The notes: generated by a model from the sequence alone, not told the origin. A stretch of 64,000 nucleotides of DNA from Achatina immaculata (GCA_009760885.1 CM019713.1:30571889-30635888); one strand, 5' to 3'; shown: positions 45,301 through 51,842, counted from the first letter of the stretch. Made by a program: numbers and translations.

Positions 45301-48300
45301 GTTGTTAAATGCTATTTATTCTCCACAGCCCTCATTACACAGACAATAAATATGACAATGAAAAAGAAAAGTGAAATTCCCAATACGTGGATGTACAGAA
45401 GAATGTGGCACATTTCATTTATGGTCAGAAAATGAGGACAAGCACAGACCACATGAAATTCAAGGGAAAAATAATTTTTAAAAAATATAAGAATCTGATA
45501 CTTATTTTTTTTAAAACAATGACACATCCAAAATCATAAAAATATAGTGAAAAACCATAATGAGGGAGAAGTTGCAGAGAAAACAGCAAGAAGACAATAA
45601 ACAAAATGTGTGGACAATGTCAAGAAGCACAGCCAACTTGGCAAGGTGCAACTTGAAAGTATGAAATGGCAGGTGGGGATCTATTGCAGCCATAATTCCC
45701 TAGGGAGTGACACAGGATGATGATAAGATGGAAACATTTAAAAAAAAATATGACAAAGAATAATTTAACCATCTCTCAGTGTTATTATCAGAAACAGTAA
45801 AATAAAAAGTGTTACTCCATTTTAACTATATGTGCGTCTTGCTGTCTATTAATAAAATATTCAGTTACTTTAAGTGGCTGTGGACGAGGATGTCCTTAAG
45901 GTTTGGCTCACGTTTGTATGCCAACAGAAGGACATCCTCGTCCACAGCCACTTGAAGCAGAGCCTTACATATGTTGGCACCAGAAAATGTAACTGTCCCC
46001 ACTGCGTTACCTGCCTGGTAGTCTGGGAAATGAAAACAATCACCTTTCCCAAAACTATCCTCACTCTTCATGAGGGATTCACATGCAAGTCCCATAATGT
46101 GATATATGTCATCGTTTGCAAAAGATGCAGGATAACATATATTGGTGAGACTGGCCTCAGATTAGGGGACTGCATGCAAAAACATCTGTAGGACATCGCT
46201 CAGCATGCTTTGAAACCAGTCCCAAATCATTTCAATGGCCCCAACCACAGAGGCAAATCTGATTTTCTGGTAACAGCCATCAAACAATGTCACGCAGATG
46301 ACACAAGCCGCCTGGCGCTTGAGAACCGCTGCATTCAAAATTATGGGACACTAGAGCCACATGGGTTAAACTCGCAGTTTAGCTACACTTAACACTCTTC
46401 AATCATTATAGTACCTCTCCACTAAGTCCACCCCTTCTTACTTTTCAAACTTCCTCATAGCATCACTCTGCAACCCCTCTTCCCCAATCATCTGTTTCAA
46501 CTTCTCCCAGCTAGGTCAATATTCTATCACTCTCTCTCCCCTCCCTGGTTCCCCATCCACCACCCCCAGTAACAACCCACCGACCACATGTCACAGGTCT
46601 CTATTTAAACAGTCTCCACGTTCTACTAAATCCATTCCTGACACACACCGCCGGACAAGTCGCATCTTACAATTTACAGCTAAGTACTCTTTTTAAAAGA
46701 AAAATTTTTTTTTAATAGAGTACTTAGCTGTAAATTGTAAGATGCGATTTGTCCAGCGGTGTGTGTCAGGAATGGATTTAGTAGAACGTGGAGACTGTTT
46801 AAATAGAGACCTGTGACATGTGGTCGGTGGGTTGTAACTGGGGGTGGTGGATGGGGAACTGGGGAGGGGAGAGAGAGGGATACAATATTGACCTAGCTGG
46901 GAGAAGTTGAAACAGATGATTGGGGAAGAGGGGTTGCAGAGTGATGCTGTGAGGAAGTTTGAAAAGTTAGAAGGGGTGGACTTAGTGGAGAGGTACTATA
47001 ATGATTGAAGAGAATGTTAAGTGTAGCTAAACTGTGAGTTTAACCCACGTGGCTCTAGCGTCCCATAATTTTGAATGCAGCGGTTCTCAAGCACCAGGCG
47101 GCTTGTGTCATCTGCGTGACATTGTTTGATGGCTGTTACCAGAAAATCAGATTTGCCTCTGTGGTTGGGGCCATTGAAATGATTTGGGACTGGTTTCGAA
47201 GCATGCTGAGCGATGTCGTACAGATGTTTTTGCATGCAGTCCCCTAATCTGAGGCCAGTCTCATCAATATATGTTATCCTGCATCTTTTGCAAATGATGA
47301 CATATATCACATTATGGGACTTGTAGTTAGGTACTAACACTTCACATCCCTACCTCAGAAGCTGCAGTGACTTAGAAATGTGAAGGTACTAACACTTCAC
47401 ACCCCTACCTCAGATGCTGTAGTGACCTAGAAATGTGAAGGTACTAACACTTCACATCCCTACCTCAGAAGCTGCAGTGACTTAGAAATGTGAAGGTACT
47501 AACATTTCACATTCCTACCTCAGATGCTGTAGTGGACTAGAAATGTGAAGGCACTAACACTTCACACTCCTACAGCATGCAAATGCTATGGGACATAGAC
47601 AGTTAGCAGAATTGAATATCTTAACAGTACTATAACAGGTAAAAAGGATTAAAGAGAGAAAACTTAAATATTTTGGACACATTAAACGTCATGATAATCT
47701 AGAGAAGACTGTCTCATAATGAGACATAATGGGAAAAAGAAAAAAGAGGAAGATCAAGGCGAAGATGGCTGCAAGACATCGTTGATATCTGCAAATGGAT
47801 GATACACCAGCAGGGCATCTTGCTTACAACCGAGAGGCCTACAGGAGTGCTGTTAGGGAGGCAAAGTTCCACAAGGGACATGCAAATGAATGAATGAATG
47901 AACTATAACAGGTAACTCTATGATGTAATGAGCTTTATCCTAGTGATGTCTTTTTTTATTCAACAGCACTTCTTTAACATTTACCTGGAGTTTGTGGTGT
48001 GCGTCCTTCATCATTGTACGGATTGCTCTTTCAACATAGTCAGGATCTTTCATTTTCACATTCTCACGACCAAGAGCAGGGACCTGAGTATGTGGAAGAG
48101 AATGTATGTGTGTTAGAAAAGTAACAGAAAGGTATGTAATCTCTTTAGGAACAGTAAAAGGTAGCACATTTTCATTTATATTTCTGTTCTATTAATACAT
48201 TTTACTAATAAAATCTGTGGTTCATGTCTTGTCTTAGCAGTCATTTTTGAAGTAGATGGATGTTAAAAACTTGCTACATTATGGAGTTGGTGCATATCTG

Positions 48301-51083
48301 TCCAAGTTGTACAAAAAGCTATAACAGGACTGTCAGAGTACAGTTAGAACAAATGCAGGACACTCCGAATGGAACATCATAAAATCTGCAATGAGGCTGG
48401 GCTGTGTACTGTCTCCCTTACTATTCATAACATATACCTGACAAAATCTCCAAAAGAAGCTAACTTACACAGTAAAAATACCACCACAGAACTGCCCAAT
48501 AGTCCAGCTCTGCAAATAATGCCTTTAAATTCATAACAGCCTTCACAGAATATATTCTGTGAGTGGATTATAAATAAACTTTTTTCTGATTACCAAGCAC
48601 ATCAGAGAAAGATCTACAAAAGAACATGGATAACTTAGCACGGGCATGTAAAAACCACAATATGAAAATCAGTGCTGAAAAAAAAAAAAAAACAGAAGTT
48701 ATGACTACTGTCAGAGAAAATGCCCAGCAAATATCTTTATGGGCAACCAGCCTTTGAAACAAGTGAAGCATTACAAATACCTAGGGATACTTTAACATTC
48801 TCTGGGTAAATCAATACCAAAACTGAAAACAGATGCAATGAGGCAAATCAGGTCACTGGACAAATGACAACTTTACTGAAAAACAAACACACTACATCTG
48901 AAGCAAAAAGAGCACTGTACAACACAATCTTCCCACCAAATGTGTGCTATCAGTGTCACACACAGACATAAACACATAAAAATAAAAAGAGAATCATTAT
49001 CACAGAAATGAGACGTTGATGAGAATACTAAATGTAACAAGAAGAGACAAAATCAGAAACAACACCAAAAGGGCGTGTCCTGAAGTAAAAACCAGTAACA
49101 TGCTACACCAAAAAACAAACAAGTCAGATGGTTTGGCCACGTTACACGGCCACAACTAGACAGTATAGCCCAGATCTCATTCATTCCAAGAACTGTAGGA
49201 AACAGAGAGAGAAGCCACCCGGAGCCAGAGCTGGAGGGAGGAAATTACAGAAATCTTAAACACCACATTATATGAAGCACATCACCATGCCCTATCAAGA
49301 TGTCTATTTGTTTCTTCAACACTGAAAGGCATACGAGAGAGGGGACGAGACAAAGACGTTAAAGGCCTATTTAAGTCACAAAATGTATAAACTAGGAAAA
49401 AAGTAAGAACAGCTTTATTAATTAACAAGCACACAACTGTATGTAATATTAATTAATAAAGCTGTTCCAACTTTTTTCCTAGTTTATACATTTTGTTATC
49501 ACAGCTTTACTGCAGTGGCTTTGGGTATAGTTATATACTTAGCTATGTATACTTCTACACCAATTATTTGTGTGTATTTAAGTCACATACTTCTACACTA
49601 ATTATTTGTGTGTATTTAAGTCACATACTTCTACACTAATTATTTGTTTGTATTTAAGTCACAGATCATCAGCAAACTGGAAACCTGACATAATATCATA
49701 CATGTTATACAAGGTTAAACTGTTGTGTGAAGAATTTTTCTTGCTCATGGTAAACGACGTGTGTCTATCAAATCTAAACTGAAACTGAAAATGAGAATAT
49801 ATATATCTGGTTTATTCTGTTCTCAGATAAAATGACCATCTCAGAATGTGGACAAGTGTGAGAGAACTGACACTTACATTAAGTGCAGCTACCAACAACT
49901 AGTCAAGACCCTATCCTGCCTTCATGTGGTGTCCTAGATAACAAGCTGTTTCAATACTACAATCTGGGTAATGGGTAGAGGTCAAGTTGTTCCCCAACTG
50001 AAGTGGAGCCTGCTGAGAAGTCTGGCACTTATTCTACTCTCATAACTGAATAAAGCTAGCGCAGCTTATTCTTCATCCAATATAATGCCAATGTTATTTG
50101 ATCTTTACCAAGTTACCCTTACACTCAATCCCTTAAAAATATATATGAAATAGAAAGCATTGGTACTCAGTACACTTTCATAAAAGAAAAAATGTATTTA
50201 CAAAAAAAAACCCAATTTAAACTAATATGAACATAATCTAAAGGAGATACATCTATTTCTTTCTAGACATAGTTGATGTGTAATGACTATTTCTTGAAGA
50301 TCTTAGGTTAAATCACAGAAGCAGAAATCTTTTTGTTGTTGCTACCCTTAACCACGTAGAACTGATGATTATTTTAGGTATTTTACCTCGCTGAACCTGC
50401 TACTAAACAATACACCTTAAAAAAGGGAATACTTTTTAACTTTATTATAACTACTTAAAAATTCATCTGAAAGTACTAGACAATGATGATCCACTCCTGG
50501 GATGTATGTGCTATGTTGCCCACACCCAAGGAACAGTGGTCCTATGATCAAACAGGGTCTTATGCTACCTATAAGTGTTACATAGTTTAAAATAACTATT
50601 ATCGGACTGTCTACACATGATTCGATCTTCTCCATTGATGAAGGGGCTCAACGTTGATGAACATACTCTGCAAGACATCCTTATCTAATGTATACAACTC
50701 ATTGCTTTCAGCCCAATAGCCGCCCTGGCTATCATTCGGCCATTCCCACACTATGCCTAGCACTTTCTATGCAAATTATTTTAGACATGTTTACGCAATT
50801 TTCATAATCTGAATCCAAGATACTACCATAAACTGAAAATGGAAAAAAAAAACGGCAAGAAATAACTGGTGGATAAAACGAAAACAACCGAGTTTAATTG
50901 TTCTAGAGCAAATAAAGTTATGAAAAACTACTTTTTATACAGTATAAAACAATATTTAGCACTCCAAACCCCGATTTTATTGTAAATATGCACATTATTA
51001 AATGAGAAACGTTAGAAATAGACGGTTTCTGTTTCACGTCTGCTTCTCGAACTTACCAGCGCCAACAAAGATTGTGTCGTCAT
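26263..51083 (-). CDS. NT5C3: Cytosolic 5'-nucleotidase III (NT5C3 family), whole gene, nine coding exons
   Basis: Joining exons 51057-51083, 47985-48083, 44226-44295, 42234-42280, 40536-40621, 36525-36614, 34191-34353, 27321-27524 and 26263-26376 (all -) gives a 299-residue protein with every intron phase consistent and no stop; vertebrate NT5C3A/B are of similar length. The enzyme is a cytosolic HAD-superfamily phosphatase that removes phosphate from pyrimidine 5'-monophosphates (and, in NT5C3B, 7-methyl-GMP). Visible motifs: I, DFDRT (residues 46-50; nucleophile Asp46, acid-base Asp48); II, IFSAGIGD (159-166, Ser161); III, Lys211 in HTFNK; IV, GDSVGD (235-240), the Mg-binding acidic pair. 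'EWWTKGH' resembles the NT5C3B form. Introns total about 24 kb and are full of repeats. Substrate preference cannot be told from sequence. Confidence 0.96.
27321..27524 (-). CDS. NT5C3: NT5C3 coding exon 8 (motifs III and IV)
   Basis: 204 bases, phase 0 both ends, acceptor 'gtctcatttcag', donor GTGGGC. It encodes GNVVGFANDEIIHTFNKNEN, then FHSSDYFYNIRHRENLLLMG and DSVGDLGMAEG, then LKIGFLNFK. The Lys in FNK and the two Asp in GDSVGD complete the catalytic set. Confidence 0.97.
27813..28773 (+). repeat. 5' LTR
   Basis: 961 bases, starting TGTAGCATAGCC and ending about TTGTTAT. It contains AATAAA near 27891, a (ATT)9 run, and a TATAAAG at 28231-28237 that could serve as a TATA box. GA-rich DNA follows (28240-28370). 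The end is placed by the target duplication; one or two bases of ambiguity remain. Confidence 0.95.
28776..28793 (+). promoter_or_regulatory. Primer binding site
   Basis: TGGTGCCCGTGCCTATTC begins two bases after the 5' LTR. TGG is the complement of the tRNA CCA end; the tRNA species was not identified. Confidence 0.7.
29176..30045 (+). CDS. Gag-like ORF of the LTR retrotransposon, 289 aa
   Basis: Single uninterrupted ORF. Residues about 36-57 (IEIFDGQSDRLKGWIKSIEK) match the style of retrotransposon Gag capsid starts ('F.G....L..W...IE'). The middle is hydrophilic and the C-terminus is strongly basic (SKYRGKGMRRNRRR), suiting nucleic-acid binding; there is no CCHC zinc knuckle. The ORF begins about 400 bases after the LTR. 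Expected role, by family: particle or RNP assembly for the element's RNA. The full-length ORF in a young copy suggests it is, or recently was, translated. The family is not recognised beyond 'gag-like'. Confidence 0.65.
   Translation: MAKHMEKVTHMFSQLNTTIGDLNSLVSDQTARQDIEIFDGQSDRLKGWIKSIEKQAFLTRVNDNEEVDRTMEKLWNSNTPPQSTSEMFVQINNVHRKADLTYNYDFIEEKCKAKYGERENTVSNDNKLVGSVQITSNKGQEKDSSKETVGWTITAAEIRAALIKGGCDVDAELGKIRSNKPRNCYETRVKQHSNETPKIIASIRRPPITRETILANPNIPENDKRLPLEGFGYDEEGHLFYQHGISNRNSNQDKTVVNDEWVYEKLNNYATGNRESKYRGKGMRRNRRR
30536..30751 (+). CDS. Small ORF of the LTR retrotransposon, 71 aa
   Basis: Encodes MIEEYLGGKIIEVSGTNFVR and later SHFTLSMYQGMCMRYPM. The 'GGKIIEVSGTNFVRIRWEY' pattern looks like a small beta-barrel and could be a relic of an integrase C-terminus, but this is a guess. 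It may instead be a fragment kept by chance. An upstream in-frame extension exists from about 30510. Confidence 0.35.
   Translation: MIEEYLGGKIIEVSGTNFVRIRWEYSGLSGTSTSHFTLSMYQGMCMRYPMVAADDEKREVCRLKIHHEGNK
31159..31178 (+). promoter_or_regulatory. Polypurine tract, with a second copy at 31026-31044
   Basis: GACTTAAACGAGGGGAGGTA ends exactly at the 3' LTR start and should prime plus-strand synthesis. An almost equal GACTTAAACAAGGGGAGGT lies 133 bases upstream, so the element has two candidate tracts. Confidence 0.7.
31179..32136 (+). repeat. 3' LTR
   Basis: Same as the 5' LTR except G to A at 31296 (5' equivalent 'gagcgagg', here 'gagcaagg') and (ATT)8 instead of (ATT)9. Followed by accag. 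Confidence 0.95.
32142..32623. other. Intronic DNA with a possible transposon end
   Basis: At 32328 'acagggtggtccaaaaatct' resembles the outer end of a DNA transposon of the Tc1/mariner group. No partner end was found. The rest is unclassified. Confidence 0.3.
32624..33286. mobile_element. piggyBac-like non-autonomous element, copy 2, with TTAA duplication
   Basis: 663 bases between TTAA at 32620-32623 and TTAA at 33287-33290. Ends are CTCATCCCAGGCC at left and the complement of CTCTTTCCTGGCTC at right, an imperfect inverted repeat. Exact TTAA duplication is the hallmark of piggyBac. Interior homologous to 6866-7546. No transposase. Confidence 0.75.
33420..33760 (-). mobile_element. LINE C-terminal fragment with His-Cys region, - strand
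   Basis: The - strand frames read 'VTIFRFRTGHSQLRSHMYTK', then FKVGTTNLCKHAQVPLTVEH and ILQNCTNSETL. The order 'RTGH..LR.H...  C.....  T.EH.L..C' is the conserved end of Jockey/I-type LINE proteins. Only this end remains. Confidence 0.7.
34191..34353 (-). CDS. NT5C3: NT5C3 coding exon 7 (motif II)
   Basis: 163 bases, phase 2 to 0, acceptor 'gcctcccag', donor GTTTGT. It encodes GCKWFFDQLHNLDIPILIFS, then AGIGDIIHE and MKIVSNF. FSAGIGD contains the Ser of HAD motif II. The downstream intron (27525-34190) holds the LTR retrotransposon. Confidence 0.97.
34660..35100. repeat. 39-bp minisatellite, about 11 units, in NT5C3 intron 6
   Basis: Unit 'cttggcaattgacttgtggc' plus 'aagacagaagtacaacaga'; variants gtataatag, ggtaaatg. 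The length is a multiple of three and the unit lacks stops in several frames on both strands, so the long ORFs covering it on both strands are artefacts. Decaying units continue to about 35220. Confidence 0.97.
35320..35560. repeat. 34-bp minisatellite, 7 units, in NT5C3 intron 6
   Basis: Unit 'ggctgataggttctgtgctg' plus 'tcctcttatggcta'. One unit lacks 'ttc'. It is separated from the 39-bp array by about 200 bases and unrelated in sequence. Confidence 0.95.
36316..36378. repeat. (GA)n microsatellite
   Basis: Uninterrupted GA run 'agagagag..' from about 36324 to 36356, with a few degenerate units after it, about 150 bases downstream of the exon 6 donor in gene orientation. Confidence 0.9.
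36525..36614 (-). CDS. NT5C3: NT5C3 coding exon 6
   Basis: 90 bases, phase 2 to 2, acceptor 'gttacag', donor GTGAGA. It encodes WTKGHELVTACHLTRELIRH and then IVAESFARL, the cap-domain helices ('W..KSH.LL......K..I...V..S...L'). Confidence 0.94.
36848..37790 (-). mobile_element. Decayed DNA-transposon remnant containing a 49-bp minisatellite
   Basis: 'cagggtgagcttgaagtctt' at 36848 looks like an element terminus. On the - strand a short reading (NTWQEIEYCSNILWATNGAY) resembles the C-terminus of Tc1/mariner-group transposases ('W..I..R...C....G.H.E'). After the array, 37690-37760 seems to continue the same old sequence. Assignment is tentative. Confidence 0.4.
37140..37640. repeat. 49-bp minisatellite, about 10 units
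   Basis: Unit 'cattgtcctcagtgcctatg' plus 'tcatgtaggcaagtgccacc' plus 'actgtgcta'. Variants (atataggc, actactg, ccttag) recur together in units 3 and 6, suggesting duplication of a block of three units (147 bases). Confidence 0.97.
38480..38800 (+). mobile_element. LINE family C reverse-transcriptase fragment
   Basis: Contains 'acagacagaactacaaaaat' and 'aagatttttaaggg', the same as at 59321-59360, encoding TDRTTKIRFLR. A following region corresponds to 'ATYACETWTL'. Many stops. It runs into the fold-back at 38797. Confidence 0.65.
38797..39405. repeat. Fold-back made of two inverted LINE family C 3' ends
   Basis: 38805-39105 is the family C 3' end in - orientation (CATTCATTCATT tail first, then gcatgtcccttgcggaactt). 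39118-39405 is the same 3' end in + orientation (..ttccgcaagggacatgcaaa). They meet at 'cttgtagtatagatatattt' / 'gatatactacaag', leaving a loop of only a few bases. The + copy continues the element that starts at 38480, so the - copy was most simply inserted into its own relative. Arms of about 290 bases, roughly 90% alike by eye. Confidence 0.85.
39752..39843. repeat. Perfect 44+44-bp palindrome of a LINE family C tail
   Basis: Left arm 39752-39795 (ttcattcactcattcgcaca ... ttgcctcctt) and right arm 39800-39843 are exact reverse complements around the loop gtta. The arms are the last 44 bases of family C. A further family C fragment on the - strand follows. Confidence 0.97.
39844..40450 (-). 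mobile_element. LINE family C 3' half, - strand
   Basis: On the - strand: EEYLGSLLTNNRDTMREIKK (near 40340), then 'YACVTLHLTAEKHK', the frame region before 'NILKKIGW', 'KTVLEGYIMGGK', 'RGRPRHRW' and 'MDASAAGHLAYNQEAYS'. Broken by frameshifts and by a TG/G simple repeat at 40386-40418. It lies only 86 bases from NT5C3 exon 5. Confidence 0.75.
40536..40621 (-). CDS. NT5C3: NT5C3 coding exon 5
   Basis: 86 bases, phase 0 to 2, acceptor 'caccataacag', donor GTAGGT. It encodes ARKLKDTYLPIEFDHSKSVE and then EKIPKMIEW, matching the family block 'YY.IE.DP....EEK.P.M.EW' although the usual Asp-Pro is Asp-His here. An alternative donor three bases earlier (GA/GTGGTA) would drop one Trp. The chosen donor has the better consensus and gives EWW, as in NT5C3B. 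Confidence 0.93.
40712..40923. mobile_element. hAT-type MITE beside NT5C3 exon 5
   Basis: Left end CAGTGTTTCCCAAACTC and right end TTGGGAAACACAG are inverted repeats in the hAT style. The interior is non-coding with a C-rich run at 40780-40796. The 8-bp duplications are decayed (ctccagag / ttctaggg), suggesting an old insertion. Confidence 0.65.
41640..41876 (-). mobile_element. tRNA-derived SINE (third family), - strand
   Basis: On the - strand the head is GTGCTGCAGTGGTGTAGTGG with box A-like TGGTGTAGTGGTTAGTG and box B-like GGTTCAGTTTTTC. The tail is '..CTACCTCAGATGCTGTAGTG' and 'ACCTAGAAATGTAAGGCACT'. That tail is the repeat unit of the minisatellite at 47331-47575. Confidence 0.75.
41966..42207. 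repeat. 24-bp minisatellite with an AP-1-like palindrome in each unit
   Basis: Unit GATGACTCATGTGTGACTAG(CTGT), 10 units; the 4-base end is ctgt or gtgt, and one of three forms of ATGACTCATRTG is used. Every unit contains TGACTCA within ATGACTCAT, a perfect AP-1/bZIP consensus (nine-base palindrome). The array ends 27 bases from the NT5C3 exon 4 donor. Confidence 0.97.
42234..42280 (-). CDS. NT5C3: NT5C3 coding exon 4
   Basis: A 47-base micro-exon, phase 1 to 0, acceptor 'gttaactag', donor GTAAGC. It encodes (N)VLEESRYMPEFYKEE in the cap-domain segment. Its donor is followed within 27 bases by the 24-bp AP-1-like minisatellite (41966-42207). Confidence 0.92.
42370..42560. repeat. Degenerate ~40-bp tandem repeat
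   Basis: About four diverged units with 'agtcccttattcacctactg' and 'ggactttgataagtc'. In NT5C3 intron 3. Confidence 0.7.
42561..44225. other. NT5C3 intron 3, mostly unclassified
   Basis: No gene seen. At 43660-43735 a tRNA-like box B (AGGTTTGAGTTCAAATC on the - strand) suggests an old SINE, too degenerate to delimit. Confidence 0.4.
44226..44295 (-). CDS. NT5C3: NT5C3 coding exon 3 (motif I)
   Basis: 70 bases, phase 0 to 1, preceded by a T-rich tract with AG, donor GTGAGT. It encodes VVADFDRTLSKYAENGKICS, then TTH. DFD carries the aspartate nucleophile and the acid-base aspartate of the HAD phosphatase. Human paralogues have Met where this has Arg (DFDMT). Confidence 0.96.
44544..44902. mobile_element. 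hAT-type MITE, 359 bp, perfect 8-bp duplication
   Basis: Left end CAGAATTTTTCAAAGTG, right end CCTGGGAAACACTG; flanked by ATCTAGGC at 44536-44543 and 44903-44910. A (TG)n-G9 tract sits at 44813-44841. It lies in NT5C3 intron 2, 240 bases upstream of exon 3 in gene orientation. Confidence 0.85.
44911..45850. other. NT5C3 intron 2, A-rich
   Basis: A-rich sequence with several poly-A runs; no gene or element recognised. Confidence 0.4.
45872..45953. repeat. 26-bp perfect inverted repeat at the Penelope fragment border
   Basis: Arms 45872-45897 and 45928-45953 (aagtggctgtggacgaggat...), loop 30 bases. The sequence codes, on the + strand, the Penelope block DILVHSHLK. Confidence 0.95.
45928..46395 (+). 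pseudogene. Penelope-like element: C-terminal GIY-YIG endonuclease
   Basis: The + strand reads DILVHSHLKQSLTYVGTRKC, then CPHCVTCLV, 'CKSHNVIYVIVCKRCRITYI', GETGLRLGDCMQKHL, a stop, then KPVPNHFNGPNHRGKSDFLV and NRCIQNYGTLEPHGLN. 'VIYVIVC..C...YIGETG..L' is the GIY-YIG nuclease core that closes Penelope-like retroelement proteins, and 'GTL.P.GLN' is its typical end. The single internal TAG (at about 46192) and absence of the reverse transcriptase show a 5'-truncated dead copy. Confidence 0.85.
46086..47323. mobile_element. Penelope-like inverted repeat (about 605-bp arms)
   Basis: The arm 46086-46690 is repeated in inverse at 46717-47323 with only scattered differences, around an A/T-rich centre of 26 bases (46691-46716). 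The right arm, on the - strand, has the nuclease reading open through the site that is TAG in the left arm (47017-47340). The outer arm breaks are sharp. Inverted partial copies are a known habit of Penelope-like elements. Confidence 0.92.
47331..47575. repeat. ~53-bp minisatellite derived from a SINE tail
   Basis: About 4.5 units of 'ggtactaacacttcacatcc' plus 'ctacctcagaagctgcagtg' plus 'acttagaaatgtgaa'. The unit is the same as the tail of the SINE at 41640-41876. It begins directly at the end of the Penelope inverted repeat. Confidence 0.93.
47643..47901 (+). mobile_element. LINE family C tail insertion, perfect 14-bp duplication
   Basis: 259 bases: HDNLEKTV-, then KRGRSRRRW- and AGHLAYNREAYRSAVREAKF-like frames, ending HANE-stop and an ATGA tail. 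Flanks are ACTATAACAGGTAA at 47629-47642 and 47902-47915. It is 69 bases from NT5C3 exon 2. Confidence 0.92.
47985..48083 (-). CDS. NT5C3: NT5C3 coding exon 2
   Basis: 33 codons, phase 0 at both ends, acceptor 'tactcag' and donor GTAAAT. It encodes VPALGRENVKMKDPDYVERA and ends in HHKLQ, the helical region before motif I (family: 'V.I....VE.I......G...KLQ'). Confidence 0.93.
48370..49377 (+). mobile_element. LINE reverse-transcriptase fragment (another RTE-like family)
   Basis: The + strand frames give MRLGCVLSPLLFI, 'SEKDLQKNMDNLARACKNHN', MKISAEKK, 'LMRILNVTRRDKIRNNTKRA' and 'FVSSTLKGIRERGRDKD', the RT palm and the C-terminal region. The FADD catalytic box is destroyed. Many frame changes. 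Confidence 0.75.
49378..49560. repeat. Fold-back repeat with ~48-bp arms
   Basis: Arms 49378-49425 and 49449-49496 (acaaaatgtataaactagga.. / ..tcctagtttatacattttgt) differ at two positions; loop 23 bases. The right part continues into 'atcacagctttactgcagtg'. It is related to 12019-12240 and 15600-15926. Confidence 0.85.
49551..49664. repeat. 38-bp tandem repeat, 3 units
   Basis: Unit 'acttctacactaattatttg' plus 'tgtgtatttaagtcacat'. In NT5C3 intron 1. Confidence 0.95.
49665..51056. other. NT5C3 intron 1, proximal part
   Basis: No element or gene recognised; AT-rich, probably unique sequence. Confidence 0.4.
51057..51083 (-). CDS. NT5C3: NT5C3 coding exon 1 (start codon)
   Basis: ATG at 51081-51083 (- strand) begins MTTQSLLAL, then the donor GTAAGT follows directly (phase 0). 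The nine-residue N-terminus is poorly conserved in this family. It is chosen because its donor is perfect, its phase fits exon 2, and it lies downstream of a GC-richer leader. An alternative first exon elsewhere cannot be excluded. Confidence 0.75.
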
Positions 51084-51154
51084 TATACAGAAGCAACTTA
51101 CTGCAGCTCAGTCACAAGATCCTAGCACCAACACACCAAAACGAAACCCCGTGT

Positions 51155-51172
51155 CTAAAGATTCGGATTCAT
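51155..51172 (-). promoter_or_regulatory. Five-codon upstream ORF in the NT5C3 leader
   Basis: ATG AAT CCG AAT CTT TAG lies 71 bases upstream of the NT5C3 start codon on the - strand. If the leader is transcribed from here, ribosomes would meet this ATG first. It is the only upstream ATG in the nearest ~110 bases. A regulatory role is inferred. Confidence 0.4.
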
Positions 51173-51183
51173 TGTTTAAACTG

Positions 51184-51345
51184 AAACCACCGCCGCCGCC
51201 AAGAATTTTTTCAAGTGTTTCGGACTGTTTCGATTAGATACCCAAACCTTCGTTGTGACCTTTTATAGTCTCCTAATATGGTAGCGAACAGAAGAGCGGT
51301 TATTTAGGGGACGTCACTCACACGATTGCACATACCGGAAATGAG
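51184..51345 (-). promoter_or_regulatory. Probable NT5C3 promoter region
   Basis: Upstream of the leader the DNA contains a perfect CArG box, CCTAATATGG (51272-51281), a CRE-like GTGACGTC (51310-51317, - strand), and an ETS-like CCGGAAAT (51335-51342, + strand). GCC-rich DNA (gcggcggcgg) lies in the leader at about 51190. No TATA box is obvious. The motifs are short, so this is a candidate assignment based mainly on position. Confidence 0.4.
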
Positions 51346-51829
51346 TGATGCTACAGACGCTGGCTTCCAAACAGTGATTTCCCATGTAACAACTCAATTC
51401 TAGCTTTGAAAAATTTAAAAACAGCTGCACAGTTGTCATTATATCTCTGCAGCATAGGTTGTGTTCTCACGCATACAGTATGAATGCAGGGAGTGCAATG
51501 TGTGTAGCTTGCAAGCTTTCATCCATAATGACAACACTGCTATTTTTAGAGGCGGACAATTTGAGGCGTTAAGGCGAGGCATGCCCCCCCCCCCCCAAAT
51601 GCTGAGAAACACTGATTTAAATAGATACCTTAAGTGAAAATATGTGCGCACAAAGAGATACGAAGATGTCCATGTGCAGACAAGTAGGTCACGAGCACAT
51701 GTCGTATTTCGTTTATATTTCAAACAAACAAAATCCTGCATGTGTGTCCCCCCACTGTCCATCATCAAAGCATCAAAGCAAGCTGAATAAAGTAACTTAA
51801 TCTTAATTAAATATAAACAATCTTTTTTT
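51346..51829. other. Upstream flank of NT5C3
   Basis: Contains a C13 run (51584-51597) followed by 'ctgagaaacactgattt', which resembles a decayed hAT MITE end. No gene. Confidence 0.35.
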
Positions 51830-51842
51830 AATGCATGATAAT

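Noticed and set aside
45850..47340. Hammerhead ribozyme expected in Penelope-like elements
   Set aside because: Searched by eye for CTGATGA...GAAA in the proper spacing on both strands; not found.
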